From Synergistota bacterium (GTDB lineage Bacteria; Synergistota; JAGHAJ01): DNA of 18,508 nt. A program made the translations under genes and the position numbers. This document shows, in pieces, positions 1-7,182 of this stretch. Where the stretch lies: the NCBI GenBank assembly GCA_021161545.1, contig JAGHAJ010000125.1:1-18508 (forward strand), read 5' to 3'. The notes beneath the pieces are model-generated. The model was not told where the DNA came from. It worked only from the letters and a program-made list of their open reading frames with translations, and made no database searches. Every line of letters begins with the position of its first letter. The first letter of the stretch is position 1.

Positions 1-32
1 TCTTAGAAATTAAAACAAGGGGGAGATAAATA

Positions 33-413
33 ATGACGAAAGAAGAATTCATTGAGGCAATCAAGAATATGACGGTAATGGAACTTGCTGAACTCGTAAA
101 GGCACTTGAGGAGGAGTTTGGTGTCAGCGCTGCAGCACCTGTGGCAGTAGCCGGCGTTGCAGCAGCAGGTGGAGCAGCAGAAGCACCGAAAGAGGAAGAA
201 AAGACAGAATTCAATGTAGTGTTGAAGTCTGTGGGAGATAAGAAGATACAGGTAATAAAGGTTGTAAGGCAGGTAACAGACCTTGGCTTGAAGGAAGCTA
301 AGGAACTCGTTGAGAAAGCGCCAGCCACTGTTAAGGAAGGTGTTTCTAAAGAAGAGGCAGAAAAGATTAAAAAGCAGTTTGAAGAAGTTGGTGCAACAGT
401 TGACATTGAGTAA
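33..413 (+). CDS. rplL: 50S ribosomal protein L7/L12
   Basis: This is the stalk protein of the large ribosomal subunit, which recruits translation GTPases (EF-Tu, EF-G, IF2, RF3). Its 126 residues match the usual 120-130. The N-terminal dimerisation helices (about 1-30, with [19 protein letters not shown]) are followed by the Ala/Gly/Val-rich flexible hinge (about 31-50). The C-terminal domain (about 55-126) carries the conserved factor-binding segment around [20 protein letters not shown] and [20 protein letters not shown] site lies about 8 nt before the ATG. Only 32 nt of upstream sequence is present, so rplJ cannot be confirmed. Downstream there is a hairpin terminator and then nfi, not rpoB, which is unusual. 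The identification is essentially certain. Confidence 0.98.
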   Translation: MTKEEFIEAIKNMTVMELAELVKALEEEFGVSAAAPVAVAGVAAAGGAAEAPKEEEKTEFNVVLKSVGDKKIQVIKVVRQVTDLGLKEAKELVEKAPATVKEGVSKEEAEKIKKQFEEVGATVDIE

Positions 414-422
414 CATACCTAC

Positions 423-456
423 GGGGAGAGCCTTTGCTCTCCCCTATTATATTTTA
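423..456 (+). terminator. Hairpin terminator after rplL
   Basis: A perfect 9-bp GC-rich stem (GGGGAGAGC at 423-431 paired with GCTCTCCCC at 436-444) with a 4-nt loop lies 10 nt after the rplL stop. It is followed by TATTATATTTTA. The U-run is interrupted, so termination may be partial, and the nfi Shine-Dalgarno starts directly after it. It would end or attenuate the ribosomal-protein transcript. Confidence 0.8.
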
Positions 457-468
457 GGGGGGTAGAAT

Positions 469-1188
469 ATGTACATAGATATCCTGCACCGGTTTGATTT
501 ATCCCCTGCAGAGGCGATAAAAGTTCAGAAAAAACTCCAAAAGAGGATAGACACTTCATACCATATAGACACAAACTCTATAAAGCTGATAGCAGGAAGT
601 GACCTTGCATATAACAGAGAGAAGAATACGGCAATAGCATCCATCGTTGTAATGGCATTCCCATCGTTGAGCATTGTAGAGAAAACGTGCAGCTACACAC
701 CTATAGCATTTCCGTATATCCCAGGATTGCTCTCTTTCAGAGAAATACCTGCAATGGTTGAAGCAGCAAAGAAGCTAACTCACAGACCAGATGTGTGGTT
801 AATAGATGGTGCGGGTATTGCACATCCAAGAGGAATTGGACTTGCCAGTCATTGGGGGCTCATGATTGGAATTCCAACTGTGGGCTGCGCAAAGTCTCAT
901 CTGTATGGAGACTATGTAGAACCACCTCTTCAGAGAGGTAGTTTTTCTCTAATCAGGTCAAAAGGGGGAAAGATTATAGGGTTGGTATTGAGAACGAGAA
1001 CAGATGTAAGACCTCTTTTCATCTCACCCGGACATTTAATTGATATGGAAAGCTCGAAGGAGATAGTGCTTGCTACCTGCAGGAAGTATAGAAACCCAGA
1101 GCCACTGAGGTATGCACATAACCTTGCAGATGTCTGTAAAAGGAGGGGGCAGGAAACACCACCCCCTGAAAGGTCTTTATTTCTGTAG
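469..1188 (+). CDS. nfi: Endonuclease V (deoxyinosine 3'-endonuclease)
   Basis: It nicks DNA at the second phosphodiester bond 3' of deoxyinosine (deaminated adenine), starting repair of deamination damage. At 239 residues it has standard family length. Visible motifs are AGSDLAY (metal-binding Asp45), FPYIPGLLSFRE (wedge Tyr83 in the PYIPG loop and catalytic Glu92), LIDGAGIAHPRGIGLASH (Asp113), GCAKSHLYG (Lys142) and RPLFISPGHLID (His189). All expected active-site residues are present. The ATG follows a GGGGGGT site. The gene sits just after the rplL terminator with no clear promoter of its own, so it may be expressed by read-through. Its last 12 bp overlap the end of the convergent secreted-protein gene. 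Deamination repair fits a thermophilic lifestyle, which is inference. Confidence 0.95.
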   Translation: MYIDILHRFDLSPAEAIKVQKKLQKRIDTSYHIDTNSIKLIAGSDLAYNREKNTAIASIVVMAFPSLSIVEKTCSYTPIAFPYIPGLLSFREIPAMVEAAKKLTHRPDVWLIDGAGIAHPRGIGLASHWGLMIGIPTVGCAKSHLYGDYVEPPLQRGSFSLIRSKGGKIIGLVLRTRTDVRPLFISPGHLIDMESSKEIVLATCRKYRNPEPLRYAHNLADVCKRRGQETPPPERSLFL

Positions 1189-2568
1189 CCATCCACTAAG
1201 CAAAAGAGAGCTTCTGTTTACCGCAAAGTGATAGTGATTCGAAGATGGCCACTTCACGAGCACATACATTCCACCATAATAAGACTTTCTAAATCTATAT
1301 GAGCCCTTTGCTCTATATCCACCACGATTCTTGAGTCTTACATAAGTGCTACCTTTATACTTGCCATATCCATCGTAAACCATGATTTTAACAGAGGTGC
1401 TGTAACCATACCCGCCGTTGTAGGTGTTTGTGACCAAAAATCTCATGTAAAGCCATGCACCACTCAGCAATCTTTTACCACCGAAGTTAAACCACCACTT
1501 CGCCCATTGACCGGTCCTTCTTATCCAGTACCACCCTCTTATGTAGTTTCCCCTTACACTGAAAGAAGATGGCCTCAGCGTAACATGTCGCCTTCTCTGT
1601 GGTGGGAAGATTCCCCCTGTCCTTTCACTGAACTTTACACTACCTCTATTGACGGCAAAGTAGTAGCCATTAATTGATGGCCAGCTCACCATAACTGTAA
1701 ATCCATCCCTATACATGCTCTTCATGTAATAATGCCCGGTAGCAGTATAACCACTCCCATAGGTGTTGTAAGAATGGCGGTTATTGCGGTTGTCTAACCG
1801 CACATAGCCATCTTCTACAAGGAAACCTGTTTTGTCGTATATGTATATCCTCACAGTAGTATCATAGCCGCTCCCAAATGTACGAGGATTCGTGACGAGG
1901 AATGTAAATGTCAACATTCCAATTTTGGAGCCTGGATAGCGGAATCTCCAGCGCGCATAGTTGCCCCTTCTGGTGATCCAATACCATCCTCTACCCGTAC
2001 TACTCCAGAAACTACCGTTTGCGACGAAGGAAGACAGATACCTTCCCGATTGCGGAATGTTTCCTGAGTCTCCCCCAGGTAAAGATGCAGGATAATATAG
2101 CTTAACAGCAGACTTTTTTACAGCAAAAGACTTATAATCTAATGAGGGCCACTTGATCACAACGTAAAGATTACGATGATAACTGTGCATAAGTGTATAT
2201 TTCCCATGCGAGTAATAGCCAGCATAGGTTAATCTGACATTTCCAGACTCAAGCAGGCGGTTGTGCCTGTCAAAAATTTCTACTTTTACAGCAGTGTTAT
2301 ATCCCGTTCCATCTCTGAACGTGTCAGCAACAATCAGGTCGAAAACCAAGGTCGAACCGCTTGGTATCCATCCACTTTTGGAAAATTGCCAGCGTGCATA
2401 GTTACCTTCCCCTGTCAGCCAATACCATCCACTCCTTAGCACACCATGGGCTCTGAAAGTCGAAGGCCTCAAATAATTCCTACTCGATGCGGAAGCAGTG
2501 TTCAAAGCAAAAGAGAAAGCAGAAATCACAACGGCAAGAACCAGCACAGAAATGATTACCTTCTTCAC
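1177..2568 (-). CDS. Secreted protein with three aromatic-rich beta-type repeats, function unknown
   Basis: I do not recognise a named family. The 463-residue protein starts at GTG, 6 nt after a GGGGGTGA site. It has a clear Sec signal peptide (KK, hydrophobic core, AxA-type cleavage near residue 28, NTASA/SS). The rest is three homologous copies of about 125-140 residues: roughly 33-157, 178-315 and 331-457. Each copy contains GWYW (47, 194, 345), an (N/Q)(Y/W)A(R/K)W motif, a GY-x-T/S-x-V(K/R)I-x-(I/V)(Y/F)D segment, VRL, a (K/S)WPS motif (139, 295, 439) and FAV(K/N) (148, 304, 448). The alternating pattern, rich in Tyr, Trp, Arg and Gly and lacking Cys, suggests beta-sandwich modules, perhaps binding polysaccharide or forming a surface layer. 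The fold and role are inference. No membrane anchor or LPXTG signal follows. The gene stands alone, with its own promoter and a palindrome upstream. Confidence 0.85.
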   Translation of the reverse strand: MKKVIISVLVLAVVISAFSFALNTASASSRNYLRPSTFRAHGVLRSGWYWLTGEGNYARWQFSKSGWIPSGSTLVFDLIVADTFRDGTGYNTAVKVEIFDRHNRLLESGNVRLTYAGYYSHGKYTLMHSYHRNLYVVIKWPSLDYKSFAVKKSAVKLYYPASLPGGDSGNIPQSGRYLSSFVANGSFWSSTGRGWYWITRRGNYARWRFRYPGSKIGMLTFTFLVTNPRTFGSGYDTTVRIYIYDKTGFLVEDGYVRLDNRNNRHSYNTYGSGYTATGHYYMKSMYRDGFTVMVSWPSINGYYFAVNRGSVKFSERTGGIFPPQRRRHVTLRPSSFSVRGNYIRGWYWIRRTGQWAKWWFNFGGKRLLSGAWLYMRFLVTNTYNGGYGYSTSVKIMVYDGYGKYKGSTYVRLKNRGGYRAKGSYRFRKSYYGGMYVLVKWPSSNHYHFAVNRSSLLLSGWLQK

Positions 2569-2600
2569 ACCTATTCACCCCCTTTCTGCAAGAATCTATT

Positions 2601-2616
2601 AATATGATATCATATT
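2601..2616. repeat. 16-bp perfect palindrome over the repeat-protein promoter
   Basis: AATATGATATCATATT is identical to its own reverse complement and covers the -10 region of the divergent (minus-strand) promoter. A dimeric repressor site is the obvious reading. The sequence is AT-rich, so chance cannot be excluded. Confidence 0.5.
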
Positions 2617-2632
2617 CATTCATCTGCAACAA
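2604..2632 (-). promoter_or_regulatory. Sigma-70-type promoter of the repeat-protein gene
   Basis: On the minus strand TTGTTG (2627-2632) and TATCAT (2604-2609) are separated by exactly 17 bp. The predicted start, near 2597, would leave about 29 nt of leader carrying the GGGGGTGA ribosome site. The -10 box lies inside a perfect palindrome. Confidence 0.65.
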
Positions 2633-2867
2633 GCAAAAAGAAATTCAAGAGGATGATTGAGGAGATTATGATTAGGGAGGGGAAAATAAGGAAACAAGGG
2701 CAAATGGGTATTATTTAAGAACTCCAAAGACAATTCTTGAGAGGTGGAGTAAAATTTACAGGAACATATCAGGCTTGAAAGGCAAGATAAACAACTATAC
2801 CCATTTTTGAGGTTTCCAGATAGAAGTGGCACAAAGAAGTTGACATTACCTGTCTTTTTGATAGAAT
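2633..2867 (+). other. Intergenic stretch with decayed coding-like fragments
   Basis: No intact gene fits here. On the plus strand, codons from about 2635 to 2718 read as a basic helical peptide (KKKFKRMIEEIMIREGKIRK) ending in TAA. From about 2703 to 2810 a second frame reads YYLRTPKTILERWSKIYRN onward and ends in TGA. A third short open stretch follows, to about 2870. The amphipathic, lysine-rich character and the frame change look like the remains of one gene, but the ancestor is not identifiable to me. It could also be non-coding by chance. Confidence 0.35.
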
Positions 2868-2897
2868 AGTTACATATTAGGAGTAGTTTGTGTAACT
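2868..2897. repeat. Inverted repeat next to the racemase promoter, candidate operator
   Basis: AGTTACA (2868-2874) and TGTAACT (2891-2897) form a perfect 7-bp inverted repeat with a 16-nt spacer. The arm centres lie about two helical turns apart and abut the -35 box. That position suits an activator or a repressor of the amino-acid module. The regulator is unknown. Confidence 0.45.
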
Positions 2898-2925
2898 TGA
2901 CACGAAGATGAGCAAGGGGTATAAT
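2897..2925 (+). promoter_or_regulatory. Perfect-consensus sigma-70 promoter of the racemase operon
   Basis: TTGACA (2897-2902), a 17-bp spacer and TATAAT (2920-2925) match the housekeeping consensus in all twelve positions. The predicted start near 2932 leaves about 45 nt of leader before the TTG start at 2978. This should be a strong promoter unless repressed. Confidence 0.85.
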
Positions 2926-2977
2926 TGATTTTGAAAACTGACGCAAATTGTTGAAAAGTGCAAAAGGAGGGAATGAA

Positions 2978-4051
2978 TTGTTCCCCAAGCTCAAGATTAA
3001 TCTCCCTGCGATAGCTCACAATGTGAAGGAAGTTGTGTCTCGTGCGGAGGAAAAGGGGGTTGAGGTTGTTGGTGTTGTGAAAGGCTGTTCAGCCCAGCCT
3101 GAGGTTGCGTCTGTGTTTCTCCAAAATGGATTCAGATGGATAGGGGATTCAAGGATTTTGAATTTCCGGAGGTTGATAGAAGCAGGTATCCGCGCAAACT
3201 TTCTTCTTTTGAGAATTCCTATGCTCACAGAGTTGGCAGATGTTGTCTCCATGAGTGCTGCGACCCTCATTTCCGAGATAGAAACCATAAAGCACCTTTC
3301 TAATATAGCATCTTTTGCAAATAAGGTATATGATGTTATAGTGATGGTGGATGTAGGTGATTTAAGAGAAGGTGTGTTACCTGAAGACGTTGAAGCTTTT
3401 GTGAAAGAAGCACGCTTGTATGAAGGAGTTAGGATAGCAGGTGTTGGTACTAATCTTAACTGTTATGGGGCAGTCCTTCCTACAGTGGAAAACCTCTCTT
3501 TGCTTGTTGATGTGGGGGAAAAGGTGAAAAGGATGGTGAGTGTGGAGGATTTTGTAGTTTCTGCAGGTGGAACGGGTACTTTAAAGCTGCTTGAGGATGG
3601 TACACTTCCTAAAGGAGTGAATCAGCTTAGGATAGGTGAAGCTGTGCTTTTGGGAGTTGATACACCCCATCAGAGAAAGGTTCCCTATTTGAGACAGGAT
3701 ACTTTCTCGCTTATGGCGGAAGTTGTTGAGGTGAAGATAAAGCCATCTGTGCCTATAGGCGAACAGAGTGTGGATGCATTTGGTAAACTTCCCCACTTTG
3801 AGGATAGGGGATTGAGGAAGAGAGCAATAGTTGCTATAGGGAGACAGGATGTTATGGTGGACTTGCTTTACCCTGTAGATGATAATATAGAAGTACTTGG
3901 GGCAAGCAGTGACCATACAATTCTTGACGTCACTGATGTCCAGGATGACATAGCTGTTGGCGATATTGTGGAGTTTAATGTGGGATATGGTGCTATGCTT
4001 CTGGCAACAACTTCTCCTTATGTGGAGAAGGAGATAGTAAAAACAGAGTAA
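2978..4051 (+). CDS. Amino-acid racemase, ornithine/lysine racemase-like (alanine racemase N-terminal fold)
   Basis: This is a PLP-dependent fold-III racemase. The start was set at TTG 2978 because AAAGGAGGG (2963-2971) lies 6 nt before it and the product then begins MFPKLKINLPAIAHNVKEVV, like the N-terminus of ornithine racemase (Orr). An upstream TTG at 2948 has no such site. In the 357-residue product the PLP-binding lysine is expected at about 35 (VVGVVKGCS). Further landmarks are VGTNLNCYG (about 155-163) and SAGGTGTLKLL (a phosphate-binding-type segment). The C-terminal part resembles the Orr/YhfX group and not full alanine racemases. It is the first gene of the module: the transaminase starts 15 nt downstream, and an NhaC antiporter follows. 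In ornithine-fermenting clostridia an orr gene sits near an nhaC gene (from memory). Substrate (Orn, Lys or another basic amino acid) is not determined by sequence. Confidence 0.85.
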   Translation: MFPKLKINLPAIAHNVKEVVSRAEEKGVEVVGVVKGCSAQPEVASVFLQNGFRWIGDSRILNFRRLIEAGIRANFLLLRIPMLTELADVVSMSAATLISEIETIKHLSNIASFANKVYDVIVMVDVGDLREGVLPEDVEAFVKEARLYEGVRIAGVGTNLNCYGAVLPTVENLSLLVDVGEKVKRMVSVEDFVVSAGGTGTLKLLEDGTLPKGVNQLRIGEAVLLGVDTPHQRKVPYLRQDTFSLMAEVVEVKIKPSVPIGEQSVDAFGKLPHFEDRGLRKRAIVAIGRQDVMVDLLYPVDDNIEVLGASSDHTILDVTDVQDDIAVGDIVEFNVGYGAMLLATTSPYVEKEIVKTE

Positions 4052-4066
4052 ATAGGAGGCGGTGTT

Positions 4067-5395
4067 ATGTCAGTTAAGTGGGAAGTAAGTGCTGACAAAG
4101 TTTTGGATGTTCTTGGGGAGTATATGCTGGTGGATGGTTTCCCCATAGTGCTTGACCTTGAGAGGAGTCAGGGTAGTTATATTGTGGATGCGAGGACAGG
4201 AGAGAAGTTTCTCGATTTCTATACATTCTTTGCGTCATCTCCTTTTGGGTGCAATCATCCCAAGATGGCGAGTGATGAGTTTAAGGAAAAGATATTCAGA
4301 GCGGCGATCAATAAGGTTGCAAATTCAGATATATACACCCTTGAAATGGCGGAATTTGTTAGTACCTTTATGAGAGTGGCAGCTCCAGCAAGTCACAGAC
4401 ATCTCTTTTTGATAGATGGTGGAGCGCTTGCGGTTGAAAATGCTTTGAAGGTAGCATTTGATTGGAAGGTAAGAAAGAACTTCAAGAAGGGTTATAGAGA
4501 GGAACGTGGGCACAAAGTAATTCACTTCCGACAGGCGTTTCATGGAAGGTCGGGATATACCATGTCCCTTACGAATACTGCAGACCCAAGAAAATACATG
4601 TATTTCCCGAAATTTGATTGGCCAAGGGTGTTAAATCCTAAAATCATTTGGCCGCTGGAAGAGCACCTTGATGAAGTGATAGCTGCTGAGAAAGAAAGTA
4701 TAGATCAGATAAAGGATGCGATTGTTGCTAACCGTGATGATATAGCGGCTATTATAATAGAAACGATACAGGGAGAGGGTGGAGATAATCATTTCAGACC
4801 AGAGTTCTTAAAGGCTTTGAGACAGATAGCAGATGAAGAGGATATAATGTTGATTTTCGATGAGGTTCAGTGTGGTATGGGTATAACAGGTAAGATGTGG
4901 GCTTTCCAGAACTACGGGGTGGAACCAGACATCATAGTCTTTGGAAAGAAGTCTCAGGTCTGTGGTATACTGGTCAATAATAGAGTGGATGAAGTAGAAA
5001 ACAATTGCTTCAGGGAGTCAAGTAGGATAAACTCCACGTGGGGTGGAAACATCTGTGATATGGTGCGTTCAGCCAGAATACTTCAAATTATAGAAGAGGA
5101 TAAGGTGCTGGATAATGTCAACAAAGTGGCTCCAGTCTTACACAAAGGTTTGCTTGACATACAGAAGGAATTTCCTGAGAAGGTATCCAATGTTAGATAT
5201 GCAGGATTGATGGCTGCATTTGACCTTCCATCTGCTGAGGTGAGAGATAAACTCAGGAACAGGTTGTATGAGAATCGCATTTTAGTTCTGGCATCAGGTG
5301 AGAAGGGGGTGAGATTCCGTCCGTCGCTTGTGGTGAAGGAGGATGAAATTCAGGAAGGATTGGAAGGTATAAGGAAGGCTTTAAAGGAGATTTAA
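4067..5395 (+). CDS. lat: L-lysine 6-transaminase (class-III aminotransferase)
   Basis: It is expected to move the epsilon-amino group of lysine to 2-oxoglutarate, giving 2-aminoadipate 6-semialdehyde (which cyclises to piperideine-6-carboxylate) and glutamate. The 442 residues match the LAT family. FASSPFGCNHP (55-65), the cofactor loop DGGALAVENALK (117-128), HGRSGYTMSLTN (159-170), IFDEVQCGMG (263-272, Asp265 for the pyridine nitrogen), FGKKSQVCG (292-300, PLP lysine 294 or 295) and STWGGN are typical of LAT and unlike ornithine or GABA aminotransferases. An AGGAGG site precedes the ATG. No semialdehyde dehydrogenase is present in the window, so the fate of the product is unknown. Related omega-amino substrates such as ornithine remain possible. 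Confidence 0.88.
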   Translation: MSVKWEVSADKVLDVLGEYMLVDGFPIVLDLERSQGSYIVDARTGEKFLDFYTFFASSPFGCNHPKMASDEFKEKIFRAAINKVANSDIYTLEMAEFVSTFMRVAAPASHRHLFLIDGGALAVENALKVAFDWKVRKNFKKGYREERGHKVIHFRQAFHGRSGYTMSLTNTADPRKYMYFPKFDWPRVLNPKIIWPLEEHLDEVIAAEKESIDQIKDAIVANRDDIAAIIIETIQGEGGDNHFRPEFLKALRQIADEEDIMLIFDEVQCGMGITGKMWAFQNYGVEPDIIVFGKKSQVCGILVNNRVDEVENNCFRESSRINSTWGGNICDMVRSARILQIIEEDKVLDNVNKVAPVLHKGLLDIQKEFPEKVSNVRYAGLMAAFDLPSAEVRDKLRNRLYENRILVLASGEKGVRFRPSLVVKEDEIQEGLEGIRKALKEI

Positions 5396-5407
5396 ATTTG
5401 GAACGTA

Positions 5408-5445
5408 ACCACACCACAGTAGAGAACGGTGGTGTGGTATTTTAA
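5408..5445 (+). terminator. Hairpin between lat and nhaC, terminator or attenuator
   Basis: A perfect 10-bp stem (ACCACACCAC at 5408-5417, GTGGTGTGGT at 5429-5438) with an 11-nt loop is followed by ATTTTAAG. It starts 13 nt after the lat stop. The short T-tract makes it a weak terminator. It may lower nhaC expression or protect the lat 3' end. No clear separate promoter for nhaC was found. Confidence 0.6.
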
Positions 5446-5467
5446 GTGGAAAAGGGGGTATAATCGG

Positions 5468-7171
5468 ATGTCAAACCGAAGGGTTTACGGAATGATGAGT
5501 GTATTTGTGCTTGCAGTCCTTGCTGTATTTATGTTCTCTGATGTTGCATGGGCTGCAGAGGCAAAGAAGACGGTTGATTATGGTTGGCTTTCTCTCTTAC
5601 CACCACTTGTTGCTATAGTGCTTGCCTTTATAACAAAAGAAGTGTTGCTCTCTCTGTTCGTTGGTGTGTGGCTTGGTGCTACCATTCTTAATGGATGGAA
5701 TCCCTGGTCAGGGTTCTTCCGCACATTTGACCACTATGTCTTACGTTCCATAGTTCCAAAAGACGGAGATACATGGGATGCAGCAGTTATCATATTTTCG
5801 CTTTCACTTGCGGGTATGGCTGGGGTTGTCAATAGGAGCGGTGGTGCGCTCGCCATAGCAAGGGCACTGGCGAAAAAGGCAAAAGGTGTTAGAGGTGGTC
5901 AGTTCTTCACATGGCTAATGGGGTTAATTATATTCTTTGATGATTATGCAAATACACTTATTGTTGGAACAACGCTGCGTCCGTTGACAGACAGATTAAG
6001 AATATCTCGTGAGAAGCTGGCCTTTATTGTTGATGCTACTGCAGCACCAGTTGCAAGCTGGGCAATCATATCTACGTGGGTTGGGTATGAGGTCGGTCTG
6101 ATAAGTAAAGCTTTCAAATCTGCGCACATTCAGGGGAATGCCTATCTTGCATTTATCAATACTATACCTTTCAGGTTCTACTCTCTGGGTATGGTCTTTA
6201 TGGTGCTTATGATAGCATTGCTTGTCAGGGATTATAGTTCTATGTATAGGGCAGAAGTTAGAACGAGGACTACGGGAAAAGTCCTGCGGGATGGTGCAGT
6301 CCCACTTTCTTCTGATGAGCTTACCAAAATTGGTGTTACCGATGAGTCAAAACAGAGAGCATTGAATGCCTGGATACCTATATTAACGATGATAATAGCT
6401 ACTTTTGTGGGATTATGGTATAACGGTGGCGGCATGAGTAAGCCTTTTACTTTTGCAGGCATAAGGGAAGCTCTGGGTGATGCAGACTCTTCGATAGTTT
6501 TGATATGGGCGTCTTTCCTGTCATCCGCTGTTGCGATACTTATTACTACGGCTCAGGGGGTTTTGAAGATAAGGGATGCAATGGATGCATGGGTAGGCGG
6601 TGCCAGAAGCTTGATGATAGCTATGATGATATTGGTTCTGGCATGGTCTATTGGCTCAATATGTGATGATATGCATACTGCTGACTATGTGGTGGGAATT
6701 GCGAAGGGTGTTGTTTCACCGCACCTTGTTCCTACGATAATATTCCTTGTTGCGATGGTTATATCTTTCTCTACCGGCACATCCTGGGGAACGATGGCCA
6801 TACTTATGCCAATAGCAGTTCCTCTGGCACACAGTCTTGGTGCACCTCTTTATGCGTCGATGGGTGCAGTCCTGACCGGTGGTGTGTTTGGAGACCACTG
6901 CTCACCTATATCTGATACGACTATCATGTCTTCCATGGCATCTGGTTGTGACCACATAGACCATGTAGATACTCAGTTGCCGTATGCGGTCTCTGCAGCG
7001 ATTGTAGCGATAATATTTGGTTACCTACCTGCAGGATACGGCATGGGAGCAGGTATATCCCTGTTGCTTGTTTATCTTGGTATATACATAGTTGTCAGGC
7101 TCTTTGGTAAGAAAACGGACTATGCTTCACTTGGCGTTGACTACACGCCAGACCTTGAGATGCACAAGTAA
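5468..7171 (+). CDS. nhaC: NhaC-family Na+/H+ antiporter-like transporter
   Basis: This is a polytopic inner-membrane transporter of 567 residues. The ATG at 5468 was chosen because AAAAGGGGG lies just upstream; a longer frame reaches 5429 without a ribosome site. An N-terminal hydrophobic segment ending AWAAEA looks like a cleavable signal or an extra helix. After it come about ten or more membrane segments. Family landmarks are FFDDYANTLIVGTTLRPLTD (conserved acidic pair in a helix), DATAAPVASWAIISTWVGYE, FSTGTSWGTMAILMPIAVPL and GGVFGDHCSPISDTTIMSS. NhaC-type proteins exchange Na+ for H+ or for organic anions, and some are amino-acid transporters. Its place after a racemase and a lysine transaminase suggests basic-amino-acid uptake or linked ion balance, which is inference. 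Confidence 0.88.
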   Translation: MSNRRVYGMMSVFVLAVLAVFMFSDVAWAAEAKKTVDYGWLSLLPPLVAIVLAFITKEVLLSLFVGVWLGATILNGWNPWSGFFRTFDHYVLRSIVPKDGDTWDAAVIIFSLSLAGMAGVVNRSGGALAIARALAKKAKGVRGGQFFTWLMGLIIFFDDYANTLIVGTTLRPLTDRLRISREKLAFIVDATAAPVASWAIISTWVGYEVGLISKAFKSAHIQGNAYLAFINTIPFRFYSLGMVFMVLMIALLVRDYSSMYRAEVRTRTTGKVLRDGAVPLSSDELTKIGVTDESKQRALNAWIPILTMIIATFVGLWYNGGGMSKPFTFAGIREALGDADSSIVLIWASFLSSAVAILITTAQGVLKIRDAMDAWVGGARSLMIAMMILVLAWSIGSICDDMHTADYVVGIAKGVVSPHLVPTIIFLVAMVISFSTGTSWGTMAILMPIAVPLAHSLGAPLYASMGAVLTGGVFGDHCSPISDTTIMSSMASGCDHIDHVDTQLPYAVSAAIVAIIFGYLPAGYGMGAGISLLLVYLGIYIVVRLFGKKTDYASLGVDYTPDLEMHK

Positions 7172-7182
7172 TCCAGTTGGAT

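Noticed and set aside
924-946. Hairpin ACCTCT-TCAG-AGAGGT followed by a T-run inside nfi
   Set aside because: Only a 6-bp stem, located within an intact coding sequence, and the T-run encodes part of the protein. No reason to call a terminator.
2948-2977. Upstream TTG start for the racemase
   Set aside because: The AAAGGAGGG ribosome site lies inside this extension and points to TTG 2978, where homologue-like sequence begins.
2620-2994. Minus-strand 124-codon open frame in the gap before the racemase
   Set aside because: Low-complexity Leu/Ser/Phe/Cys content, runs across the racemase start and its consensus promoter, no ribosome site and no recognisable motif. It is a by-product of the opposite strand.
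5459-5464. TATAAT directly before nhaC
   Set aside because: It lies 3 nt before the ATG and has no -35 at 16-18 bp, so transcription would start inside the coding region. It is taken as chance within the ribosome-site/start area.
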